Source of the DNA: CAYHSR01 sp043821725
Lineage (GTDB): Bacteria; Patescibacteriota; Patescibacteriia; Magasanikbacterales; GWA2-37-8
NCBI GenBank assembly: GCA_043821725.1
Contig: JBDRCM010000038.1
Span: forward strand, 1 to 6,886
Direction of reading: 5' to 3'
DNA length: 6,886 nt
The notes below the pieces were generated by a model, which worked only from the letters and a program-made list of their open reading frames with translations, was not told where the DNA came from and did not search any database. Shown one piece after another: positions 1 to 6,205 of this stretch. Made by a program: the position numbers and the translations under genes. Within the stretch, counting starts at the first letter, position 1, and each line of letters opens with the position of its first letter.

Positions 1-1
1 G

Positions 2-86
2 CGGAGGATGAGGGATTCGAACCCTCGAGGGCTTGCGCCCAACACGCTTTCCAAGCGTGCGCCATAGGCCACTAGGCGAATCCTCC
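2..86 (-). tRNA. tRNA-Ser (anticodon GGA)
   Basis: Read on the minus strand, a 7-bp acceptor stem is formed by GGAGGAT (86-80) and ATCCTCC (9-3), followed by a G discriminator at 2, as expected for serine tRNAs. The anticodon stem CACGC/GCGTG (43-47 with 55-59) encloses the loop TTGGAAA, giving anticodon GGA at 50-52, which reads UCC and UCU. The T arm is GAGGG-TTCGAAT-CCCTC (10-26). A long variable arm, GGGC-GCAA-GCCC, lies just before the T arm and makes this a class II tRNA, which fits Ser. The base at 1 is C on this strand and could start an encoded CCA, but the window ends there. Confidence 0.96.
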
Positions 87-129
87 GTGTTTTACTTGTT
101 TTTCTCTTAATCTCTCAATAGTTTGCAAA

Positions 130-156
130 ATTATATTTTTCCGTAATAGATATCAA
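130..156 (-). promoter_or_regulatory. candidate promoter of tRNA-Ser
   Basis: On the minus strand a perfect TATAAT (130-135) lies 44 nt before the mature tRNA 5' end. A TTGATA (151-156), five of six matches to TTGACA, lies upstream of it with a 15-bp spacer, shorter than the usual 16-18. The distance leaves a 5' leader for RNase P to remove. The surrounding DNA is AT-rich, so a chance match is possible. Confidence 0.45.
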
Positions 157-239
157 TCATTGAGCTCATATAGAGTTATTCAACATAATGCGCTATTACT
201 AACGAAATGATAAATGTTAAAAAATGTCTGTCATTCTGA

Positions 240-258
240 ATCCCGACTTAGTCGGGAT
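240..258. repeat. perfect hairpin within the repeat element
   Basis: ATCCCGAC-TTA-GTCGGGAT forms an 8-bp perfect stem with a 3-nt loop, the most stable secondary structure in the intergenic region. No T-run follows it on either strand, so it is not a typical intrinsic terminator. It is read here as the core of the repeat sub-unit. Confidence 0.75.
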
Positions 259-330
259 GAAGAATTCCTTAAATAATTCACTTGAATTAATTTGAATGAC
301 CAGAGGGATCCCTTCATTTCATTCAGGGCA

Positions 331-374
331 AGCTCTTCGGTCGCGGAGTTTATCCTCGAGCGTAGCGAAGGGCT
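331..374. repeat. imperfect long hairpin within the repeat element
   Basis: AGCTCTTCGGTCGCGGAG (331-348) can pair with CTCGAGCGTAGCGAAGGGCT (355-374) across a short AT-rich loop, with a G-T pair, one mismatch and small bulges. It forms the right half of the repeat element and leads directly into the CAGGATGACA end. Confidence 0.55.
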
Positions 375-407
375 CAGGATGACAAATGACACGCTCAGGA
401 TGACAAA
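372..407. repeat. 15-bp direct repeat, period 21
   Basis: GCTCAGGATGACAAA occurs at 372-386 and again at 393-407, separated by TGACAC. The second copy duplicates the right end of the repeat element, as expected if a partial copy or a terminal duplication lies between the element and the end of the neighbouring hydrolase gene. Confidence 0.75.
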
Positions 408-410
408 GTG

Positions 411-429
411 CTAAAACTCTGTATGAGTT
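411..429 (-). terminator. weak candidate terminator after the hydrolase gene
   Basis: On the minus strand AACTC-ATACA-GAGTT (429-415) makes a 5-bp stem that starts at the last base of the hydrolase stop codon and runs into TTTT. The stem is short and AT-rich and the T-run is only four bases, partly inside the stem, so termination would be inefficient. The stronger hairpins of the repeat element farther on might contribute. Confidence 0.25.
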
Positions 430-1094
430 CAATTATTAAACTCAATTGATTCTCCGATTGACAATATTTTGTAATTTAAATTCTGATTTTTAAATTCTTC
501 CTCAACTTGATTTAAATCTCTTGGATGCTTATCACTGTCATAATGCATCGGTACGACAAGTTTCGCGCCTACATCTTTGGCAAACAATGATGCTTCCCAA
601 GGACCCATGACAACTGCATGATTACAAATAGGAACTAACAAAACATCACACTTATATTCGTTATAAAAACATATTGAATCACTCGTATGGTATAACCTCA
701 CATTTTTGTCCTCAATAATATAGCCGACATTTTCAAATATGCGATTATTATTGGATTTCAAGATTGGGTGATACCCATGCACTGCTTTAACAACCTCAAT
801 TTTAATACTTTCAAACTCAACTATATCGCCCACTACGATCATATTTGCTTTAATTTCCGGATAACAATTATTTACTTCTTTTGTCGTATAAATCACTGCG
901 CTTTTTTGTAGTTCTTTAATTGCGTGAAGATGACAGTGATCGCCATGCTTATGGGTAATTAAAACTAAATCTACATCTTTCCAATCATTCTTTAATAATT
1001 CATCACTATAATCAATGCATCCCGGATCAATCAAAATCCTCTTGCCCGAGGTCTCTATTAAAAAACAAGATTGTGGATATTTTGTAATCTTCAT
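429..1094 (-). CDS. UlaG-like metallo-beta-lactamase-fold hydrolase
   Basis: This 221-residue cytoplasmic protein has the full pattern of a metallo-beta-lactamase fold. It shows an early LIDPG strand-turn (21-25), the metal motif HKHGDH (H48, H50, D52, H53), a further candidate ligand H106 in VHGYHP, an HTSDS motif with D139 as the bridging acidic residue, and H184 in PMHYD. This layout fits the small UlaG-like branch (family known for L-ascorbate-6-phosphate lactonase and many uncharacterised hydrolases) with a two-metal site. The substrate cannot be told from sequence. The ATG overlaps the lgt stop in ATGA (1094-1091) and no clear Shine-Dalgarno motif precedes it, so translation is probably coupled to lgt. 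It is the last gene of the operon. By hand count G+C is about 33% over 601-960, against about 46% over 1381-1620 in lgt, so it may be a later acquisition. Confidence 0.9.
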   Translation of the reverse strand: MKITKYPQSCFLIETSGKRILIDPGCIDYSDELLKNDWKDVDLVLITHKHGDHCHLHAIKELQKSAVIYTTKEVNNCYPEIKANMIVVGDIVEFESIKIEVVKAVHGYHPILKSNNNRIFENVGYIIEDKNVRLYHTSDSICFYNEYKCDVLLVPICNHAVVMGPWEASLFAKDVGAKLVVPMHYDSDKHPRDLNQVEEEFKNQNLNYKILSIGESIEFNN

Positions 1095-1882
1095 AATAGC
1101 ACTTTTTTATGATGCCTTATCATAAACCAAACAATCAGCGTTGTCAACGCCAAGAAAAGAGATGCCATGCCCCACTGCGCCGGTGTTAAATTAAGATATC
1201 GCGCATCACCTCCATAAAAAGTTTGATCAGCGCGCAAAAAATCCAGCAAAAATCTGAAAATGGCATAATCCATGAATGAAAAAATAACAACCAAACCATG
1301 GTGAAATTTACTCAACCTTTTAAACAACAAAAAATAGGATGCAAACAGCACAATTGCGAGCAGTGAATCGTACAAGCCAAGATCATGGCGAGCTCCAGCC
1401 GGAAAATCAACAGCCATAAAAAAGTCAGTAAGACGCCCAGGGTGGTCATGAATAAAAAAACAGCCAAGCCGACCAATTGCCCACCCAAGCCACAAGCTTA
1501 TTGCGCCAATGTCAAAATATGGCAAAATGTCGTCAAAACTGAAATTCCTTTTTTTGGCAAATACCCAAATTGCCAAAAAAGCTCCAACGAACCCGCCAAG
1601 CGATGAAAAACCTCCCTGCCAAAACATTAACATCTTTACAGGATCGCTCAAATAATATATTGGCTCATAAAAAAATATATGAAAAATTCTTGCCATTATC
1701 AAACCTCCGGCAAGCGCCCAAATACCAATATCAATCATTACATTTTGGGCCAGAACATATTTTTTTGCCAGTTTGTCAGCCAGAAAAAAACCAGCGAGCA
1801 GTCCCAATGAAACAAAAATACCCCACACCTGCAGATGGATAGGTCCGATTGCGATTACGTGATATTCAAAATATGGAATCAT
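1091..1882 (-). CDS. lgt: prolipoprotein diacylglyceryl transferase (divergent)
   Basis: Lgt moves diacylglycerol from phosphatidylglycerol to the lipobox cysteine of prolipoproteins in the cytoplasmic membrane. The 263-residue protein has about seven hydrophobic segments and the family landmarks in order: WGIFVSLG (20-27), GGFSSLGG (90-97), GRLGCFFIHDHPGR (137-150), RHDLGLYD (165-172), DYAIFRFLLDFLR (205-217) and LTPAQW near the C-terminus. From the remembered E. coli sequence, R143, G154, Y235 and R239 are kept (R138, G149, Y206, R210). Y26 is W20, H103 is L95, N146 is C141 and E151 is D146. The overall pattern still identifies Lgt rather than another membrane enzyme. A GGAG inside the last DUF192 codons serves the start, one base separates the two genes, and the stop overlaps the next start by 4 nt. 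Confidence 0.93.
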   Translation of the reverse strand: MIPYFEYHVIAIGPIHLQVWGIFVSLGLLAGFFLADKLAKKYVLAQNVMIDIGIWALAGGLIMARIFHIFFYEPIYYLSDPVKMLMFWQGGFSSLGGFVGAFLAIWVFAKKRNFSFDDILPYFDIGAISLWLGWAIGRLGCFFIHDHPGRLTDFFMAVDFPAGARHDLGLYDSLLAIVLFASYFLLFKRLSKFHHGLVVIFSFMDYAIFRFLLDFLRADQTFYGGDARYLNLTPAQWGMASLFLALTTLIVWFMIRHHKKVLL

Positions 1883-1883
1883 A

Positions 1884-2351
1884 TTACTCCATTATAACAA
1901 TGCTGTCCCCTATTTTTAATTTATATTTGCCAATAAATCCTGCTGGCAGTTCCAACACCATATCAGACTCAATGCGCGGGAGATAATAATCAAGCAAGCT
2001 CTCGGATACATTGGGCTGGGCTTTTACATTTGGAGCCATATCAACAATTTTTAAATCATCAAGCCATATTATATCAATGTCAAACAACATATCGCGCATT
2101 ACAATGGCATGCCGATCTTCTGTATCAAAAACAAACAACATGCCATTATACTTCCCAAAATCTTTTCTTTTGCCCAATCCTTTGTACCTGTGTTCAAGAG
2201 TATCTGCCAATAAAACATTTATTTTTTCACTTCCAATAACTATTTGAGTTTTGGGCCAGTAATATGAATATAATTTAATGATGAATGAAAAAGCAATAAT
2301 AATCAAAAAAACTATATACTGCCATTTCTTAATGTTTTTTTTGCGCGCCAT
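1884..2351 (-). CDS. membrane-anchored DUF192 family protein
   Basis: The 155-residue product has a basic N-terminus (RKKNIKK), one hydrophobic segment at about 12-31 without a lipobox cysteine, and then a DUF192 domain at about 36-153. Landmarks of that family are VLLADTLEHRYKGLGKR (46-62), GMLFVFD (70-76), the IVMRDMLFDIDIIWLD stretch (83-98, where the family usually has a WMKNT-PLDIIFLD pattern) and LELPAGF (133-139) followed by KIGD. The small beta-rich domain probably lies outside the membrane, tethered by the helix. The function of DUF192 is not established. The start overlaps the upstream transferase gene by 23 nt; an AAGGA (2364-2368) 12 nt before the ATG supports it. Lgt follows after one base, but this protein is not itself a lipoprotein, so the link to Lgt is only by operon. 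Confidence 0.88.
   Translation of the reverse strand: MARKKNIKKWQYIVFLIIIAFSFIIKLYSYYWPKTQIVIGSEKINVLLADTLEHRYKGLGKRKDFGKYNGMLFVFDTEDRHAIVMRDMLFDIDIIWLDDLKIVDMAPNVKAQPNVSESLLDYYLPRIESDMVLELPAGFIGKYKLKIGDSIVIME
1887..1890 (-). promoter_or_regulatory. ribosome binding site of lgt inside the DUF192 gene end
   Basis: GGAG is formed by the last two sense codons (ATG GAG) of the DUF192 gene. It lies four bases (TAAT) before the lgt ATG, a short spacing. The stop codon of the upstream gene falls between the motif and the start, an arrangement typical of translational coupling or re-initiation. Confidence 0.6.
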
Positions 2352-3393
2352 AAAAATATTTTTTCCTTATTATTATCTCCAGTATAACAAAACTAACGGC
2401 TAAAATAGCCAAAACCATCAGCTTGAACTTGCTTGGCAAAACCAATGTGCTTATTCCAAAAATCAGGGCAATTGAATAAAAAGTCAAAACTGCCTGCCTA
2501 TGACTCAATCCGGCATCAACAAGCCGATAGTGGAAATGTCGCCTATCGCCTTTGAAAAGCGAATCACCATGTCTTAATCGCTCAACTGCAACCCAAGCCA
2601 AGTCAAGAACTGGAACGGCCATAACCAAAAGCGCTGTAGCGATTTTTCCGCCTGCCACAACTGCCATTGCTCCTAGCATAAATCCAAGCCATAATCCACC
2701 TCCTTCTCCAAGAAAAATTTTTGCAGGATAAAAATTAAAAATCAAAAAGCCAAGACAAGAGCCGGCCAACACTAGAGATAAAAGCGCGACATCGGCCTGA
2801 TGGAATTTGACAGTACTGCTAAGAAAAAAAATCATCATTGCTCCGATTGCCACTATTCCGACAGTAAGCCCGTCCAATCCATCAAGAATTTTTGTTGTGT
2901 ATATCATTCCCATGAGCCAGAAAAAAACAATAAGATCGCCTGCCAATGTAAGTGCGCCCCAAGCTCCCAAATCAAACTGAAAGAAATTGAGTTTTACAGC
3001 TCCTCCGAGAGGATTTGTTATAGCGTTTAGATCTATACCAAACAAAATCACAATTAAAACAGCAAGCGATGAAATTGCTATCCTGAATTTCGGAGATAAT
3101 CCAGCCTTATCATCAAAAAAACCTAAAATCATTAAAATAGCGCCCCCAACAAAAATGCTTATTAAGCTGATCAAATGAATATTGTCCCCTATCTTGTTTG
3201 TAAAAAAAATCAAATATGCAACAATCACCCAAAAAGAGAAAAAAATGGCAGTGCCTCCCAGCAAAGCCGTTTTCTGCAAATGTTTTTTTCTGTTGCAGTC
3301 AGGGCTGTCCACTATTTTGAGCTTAAGAGAAATTTTTCTAACAATCAAAGTGAACAAAATGGACAGCGCCAGAGCGCATAAAAAATACAACAT
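2329..3393 (-). CDS. WecA/TagO-type polyprenyl-phosphate HexNAc-1-phosphate transferase
   Basis: Members of this superfamily (with MraY) join a sugar-1-phosphate from a UDP-sugar to undecaprenyl phosphate on the inner face of the membrane, the first step of cell-wall teichoic acid, O-antigen or capsule synthesis. The 354-residue protein has about ten or eleven membrane helices and the expected cytoplasmic motifs: GGT after the first helix (46-48), GFFDD (91-95), KILDGLDGL (168-176), FNFYPAKIFLGEGGG (219-233), PVLD (261-264) and GDRRHFHYRL (282-291). The last motif is of the WecA/TagO type and not the MraY triple-His type, so a UDP-GlcNAc-like substrate is more likely than UDP-MurNAc-pentapeptide. 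Two positions are odd: K168 where Asn is usual, and E230 where the family has the GD aspartate. It starts 8 nt after the Clp-like gene and overlaps the DUF192 gene by 23 nt. No strong Shine-Dalgarno motif is visible. Confidence 0.9.
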   Translation of the reverse strand: MLYFLCALALSILFTLIVRKISLKLKIVDSPDCNRKKHLQKTALLGGTAIFFSFWVIVAYLIFFTNKIGDNIHLISLISIFVGGAILMILGFFDDKAGLSPKFRIAISSLAVLIVILFGIDLNAITNPLGGAVKLNFFQFDLGAWGALTLAGDLIVFFWLMGMIYTTKILDGLDGLTVGIVAIGAMMIFFLSSTVKFHQADVALLSLVLAGSCLGFLIFNFYPAKIFLGEGGGLWLGFMLGAMAVVAGGKIATALLVMAVPVLDLAWVAVERLRHGDSLFKGDRRHFHYRLVDAGLSHRQAVLTFYSIALIFGISTLVLPSKFKLMVLAILAVSFVILEIIIRKKYFYGAQKKH

Positions 3394-3401
3394 AAATTGA
3401 T

Positions 3402-6179
3402 CTATACCACTTTCATTTCACAATTAGCCCCTATAACTATTGTCTGTCTGCGCTTGACTGAGCCGGATAGCAACATTTCAGCCAATTTATTTTCAACTCG
3501 CTCCTGTATGGCTCTACGCATCGGGCGAGCTCCGAACTCAATGTCATATCCGACTTCTGACAAATAATCAAGCGCTTGCTCTTCAACTTTCATTTCTATT
3601 CCTTTTTTCTCAAGATCTGCAGACACACGCGCCATCATTAATCCGGCTATCTTTTTTATGTCGTCTTTAAGCAAGGCGCGGAACAATATCACGCCATCAA
3701 ACCTGTTCAAAAATTCCGGCCGGAAATAGTCGGCCAGCTGTCCATGCATTAATTTTTCCTTAATCACTTCTTGAGCGACTTTAGCGTTGATTTGTTCCTG
3801 AACCCAAGCTGTTCCGGCATTGGAAGTTGCTATTATAATGGCGCTTGTAAAGTCAACAACTTTGCCCATGCTGTCTGTAAGGCGACCGTCATCCATTACT
3901 TGAAGGAAAAGATTTAAAATGTCTGGATCTGCTTTTTCAATTTCGTCCAACAAAACCAAAGAAAACGGATCCCTGCGAATTGCTTCGGTAAGTATTCCCG
4001 TTCCCTGCTCGCCAGGACGACCTATCAGCCGGCTAATGCCACTGGTATCTTGATATTCGCTCATGTCAATACGAATCATCCGCTCTTCCCCGCCAAAATA
4101 CACATCTGAAATGGTTTTAGCAAGCTCTGTCTTACCAACTCCTGTCGGGCCAAGAAACAAGAAATTCGCAATCGGACGATTGGTTGCCCGTATTTCAACT
4201 CTTGCGCGACGCAAGGCATTTGAAACCGAATCAACCGCTTCATCCTGGCCAATTACGCGCTTATGCATTTCCTGTTCAAGCTGGAGTAATTTTGTTGACT
4301 CATTGCTTGAAATTGTTGTCAACGGTATGCTTGTCTTTTGCGCCACTACCTGGGCGACTTCATCTGCAGTTACAACGCTGTTCATTCCTTTTTTGTTTCT
4401 GGTAAGCGAAGCTGACTCGCTGATGACCTCCAAAGCGCTTCCAGGAAGGCAAACTTCATGCAAAAATCTCCCGCTCAATTCCACTGCTTTTTCCAATGCA
4501 TGGTATGAAAAAAATATCTTATGCTTATATTCAAGCGCGCCCACTTTTGATTCCAAAACCTGAATTGCGGAATTTTCATCCATTTCTTCAACTTCAATTT
4601 TTGCAAAAACATTGCTCAATGGCGAATTTAAAATAAGCTGAGAATAAAATTCAGGCGTGGTATCTGTTACGGTCAAGAAATTACCGCCTGACAAATATTG
4701 CGCAAGAGTGTCAGAAACATCCAAACTGCCTTTTTCAGTTCCTGCTGACACGCCTATAAGCTCATGAATATTATGAATGTAAAGTATGATATTTCCGGCT
4801 CTGGAAATTTCGCTCATCATTCTTTGCAAACGCTCAACAGCGCCGGCCGCAGTAGTTCCGGCCAGTAAAGACGACACATTCAAACGAACCAGGCGCTTGT
4901 CCTGCAATCGCTTTGGCACGTCATCTTCAACCATTTTCTTGGCCAAACCCTCTATTATTGTCTTCTTCCCAACTCCATATTCTCCAACTAAAATTATGCT
5001 TTGCCTTCCGCCTTCAACAACTCTGAAAATTTCTTCTTCAACATGACCTCGGGCAATGCAGGTTTGCATATATCCATACTTGGCAAGTATTGTCATATCA
5101 TCGCTGAACCTGTTCAAGTAAGGAGTGGCAACCGCAGTCATTGCTTTGTCCATGCCATGCTTTGAACGATGCGAAGCCGCGCGCCTAAACGTCGCATATT
5201 GATGGTGCATTCTTTCCCTTATACGAGCCCATTGCACTGCATTGGCTAATTTATTTTCTTCAATCTCAAGATCAAAAAGTATTTCCTGTATTGGTTCGGA
5301 AGCTCGCACAACAGCGACAAGCAATTCAGTTACGCTTACGTATTCAAGATGCTCTTCGTATGCCGACTCATAGGCCGAGAACAATGCCTGCTTAACATCA
5401 TCTGAAATTATGGGTTCAATGGCTGTGCTTACTTTTGCTTTTTCGTCTTCATCAAAAAGAGGCGCCATTTTTTGCTGAAGAGTTTTTGATGAAATACCAA
5501 GACGAGCAAATATATTGCCTATCCTATTAAATTCAAGCAGACAATAAAAAAGATGTATTGGCCTTACTTGCTGATGATTAGCACGATCAGCAAGCTTGTA
5601 AGAATTGCCAATTGATGTCATGGCTTCTCGAGTAAATGCGCGCGCTATGTTTTTTTTCTTGCGCGATGGCAATTTTTTCGCCTCTTGCCAGCTTGAAATC
5701 GTAAAATCTTCGCCTTCTTGTTCTTCATCCATTTCAAATTCATATTTGTAATGCTCAACCTCTCCCAAATAATCATGCATTCGGACTGATCTGTACCACA
5801 AATAGGTAAAACAAAAAATTGCAACACAGAAAGGAAGCGCGAATTCAAAAGATAGAGACGCTAAAAGAACATTAAAAGATATTATGCCTGAAAAAAATTG
5901 ACCTATGGGAGATTGATACGCCAAAAATCCCGCCAGAACCGCAGAAAGAATGCCAATTGAAGAAAAAGTTATGGCTCTTAATTTTTCAAGCAGACGCCTG
6001 GCTTTTTCCAATGCAAGCCATTCGCGCGTCAATGGATAACCCCAATACAAAAATCTATGGCGGATGTAATTTCCCATTTGCATATATGAACAGGATTTGC
6101 ATTTATTCCAATCAACAAAACCAATGCCTTTGCAAGCCGGACATTCAAGCAATTTTATTTTCTTTGGTTTTTTATACAT
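3402..6179 (-). CDS. membrane-anchored Clp/Hsp100-like AAA+ protein with zinc ribbon and degenerate first ring
   Basis: The 925-residue protein is built as follows. A zinc ribbon (C13, C16, C27, C30; CxxC-x10-CxxC) is followed by hydrophobic segments at about 69-89 and 97-128 that form two helices (perhaps three), then an acidic linker (149-158) and a double Clp N-domain-like region (about 178-325). The first AAA ring (D1) follows at about 355-600 and the second (D2) at about 630-925. D2 is intact: Walker A GPTGVGKT (677-684), Walker B LVLLDE (741-746), sensor 1 TSN (785-787), arginine finger R826 in FRPEFLNRF, and sensor 2 GAR (883-885). D1 is degenerate: Walker A GEYGVGKKT has Lys where Thr/Ser is usual, Walker B reads LYIHN, and the arginine-finger site reads SNVF. 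Pore-loop tyrosines are missing in both rings, and there is no middle domain and no ClpP-docking loop. It is probably a membrane-bound remodelling ATPase, with ring and zinc ribbon in the cytoplasm if two helices are right. The substrate is unknown. The gene follows the 117-residue membrane protein gene by 26 nt. Confidence 0.92.
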   Translation of the reverse strand: MYKKPKKIKLLECPACKGIGFVDWNKCKSCSYMQMGNYIRHRFLYWGYPLTREWLALEKARRLLEKLRAITFSSIGILSAVLAGFLAYQSPIGQFFSGIISFNVLLASLSFEFALPFCVAIFCFTYLWYRSVRMHDYLGEVEHYKYEFEMDEEQEGEDFTISSWQEAKKLPSRKKKNIARAFTREAMTSIGNSYKLADRANHQQVRPIHLFYCLLEFNRIGNIFARLGISSKTLQQKMAPLFDEDEKAKVSTAIEPIISDDVKQALFSAYESAYEEHLEYVSVTELLVAVVRASEPIQEILFDLEIEENKLANAVQWARIRERMHHQYATFRRAASHRSKHGMDKAMTAVATPYLNRFSDDMTILAKYGYMQTCIARGHVEEEIFRVVEGGRQSIILVGEYGVGKKTIIEGLAKKMVEDDVPKRLQDKRLVRLNVSSLLAGTTAAGAVERLQRMMSEISRAGNIILYIHNIHELIGVSAGTEKGSLDVSDTLAQYLSGGNFLTVTDTTPEFYSQLILNSPLSNVFAKIEVEEMDENSAIQVLESKVGALEYKHKIFFSYHALEKAVELSGRFLHEVCLPGSALEVISESASLTRNKKGMNSVVTADEVAQVVAQKTSIPLTTISSNESTKLLQLEQEMHKRVIGQDEAVDSVSNALRRARVEIRATNRPIANFLFLGPTGVGKTELAKTISDVYFGGEERMIRIDMSEYQDTSGISRLIGRPGEQGTGILTEAIRRDPFSLVLLDEIEKADPDILNLFLQVMDDGRLTDSMGKVVDFTSAIIIATSNAGTAWVQEQINAKVAQEVIKEKLMHGQLADYFRPEFLNRFDGVILFRALLKDDIKKIAGLMMARVSADLEKKGIEMKVEEQALDYLSEVGYDIEFGARPMRRAIQERVENKLAEMLLSGSVKRRQTIVIGANCEMKVV

Positions 6180-6205
6180 ATTGCTTTTGTAGTGTAATGG
6201 CTATT

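Larger units (their letters stand above)
229..384. repeat. intergenic hairpin repeat element with inverted ends (MITE/REP-like)
   Basis: The gene-free stretch 87-428 holds nothing recognisable from 136 to 228 apart from the tRNA promoter. From 229 it becomes a mosaic of short repeats. The ends TGTCATTCTGA (229-239) and TCAGGATGACA (374-384) are inverted copies with one mismatch. A nested perfect inverted pair GTCATTC (230-236) and GAATGAC (294-300) divides it into two sub-units. Inside are a strong hairpin (240-258), a palindrome AGGGATCCCT (304-313) and an imperfect hairpin (331-374). Words of the type GTCATTCTGA...GAAGAATTC and GCGTAGCGAAGG...CAGGATGACA resemble widespread short intergenic repeats of many bacteria. 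No open reading frame supports a transposase, so if mobile it depends on another element. Its copy number in the genome cannot be seen here. Confidence 0.7.

Noticed and set aside
229..407. CRISPR array or tandem repeat array
   Set aside because: The repeats are inverted and of uneven spacing, with only one 15-bp direct pair. There is no regular repeat-spacer pattern and no cas gene.
1385..1842. Two plus-strand open frames opposite lgt
   Set aside because: They are antisense to a recognised gene with full family motifs, have low-complexity Lys/Pro/Ser-rich translations and no promoter or ribosome site of their own.
2329..3393. Assignment as MraY
   Set aside because: The late cytoplasmic motif is DRRHFHYRL, of the WecA/TagO type, rather than the adjacent-His motif of MraY.
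4063..4563. 166-codon open frame on the plus strand opposite the Clp-like gene
   Set aside because: It lies wholly antisense to the well-conserved D1-D2 coding region, has no family-like motif and is explained by the codon pattern of the real gene.
3402..6179. Assignment as ClpB or ClpC proper
   Set aside because: There is no middle domain, D1 is degenerate, both pore-loop tyrosines are absent, and the N-terminus carries a zinc ribbon and membrane helices.
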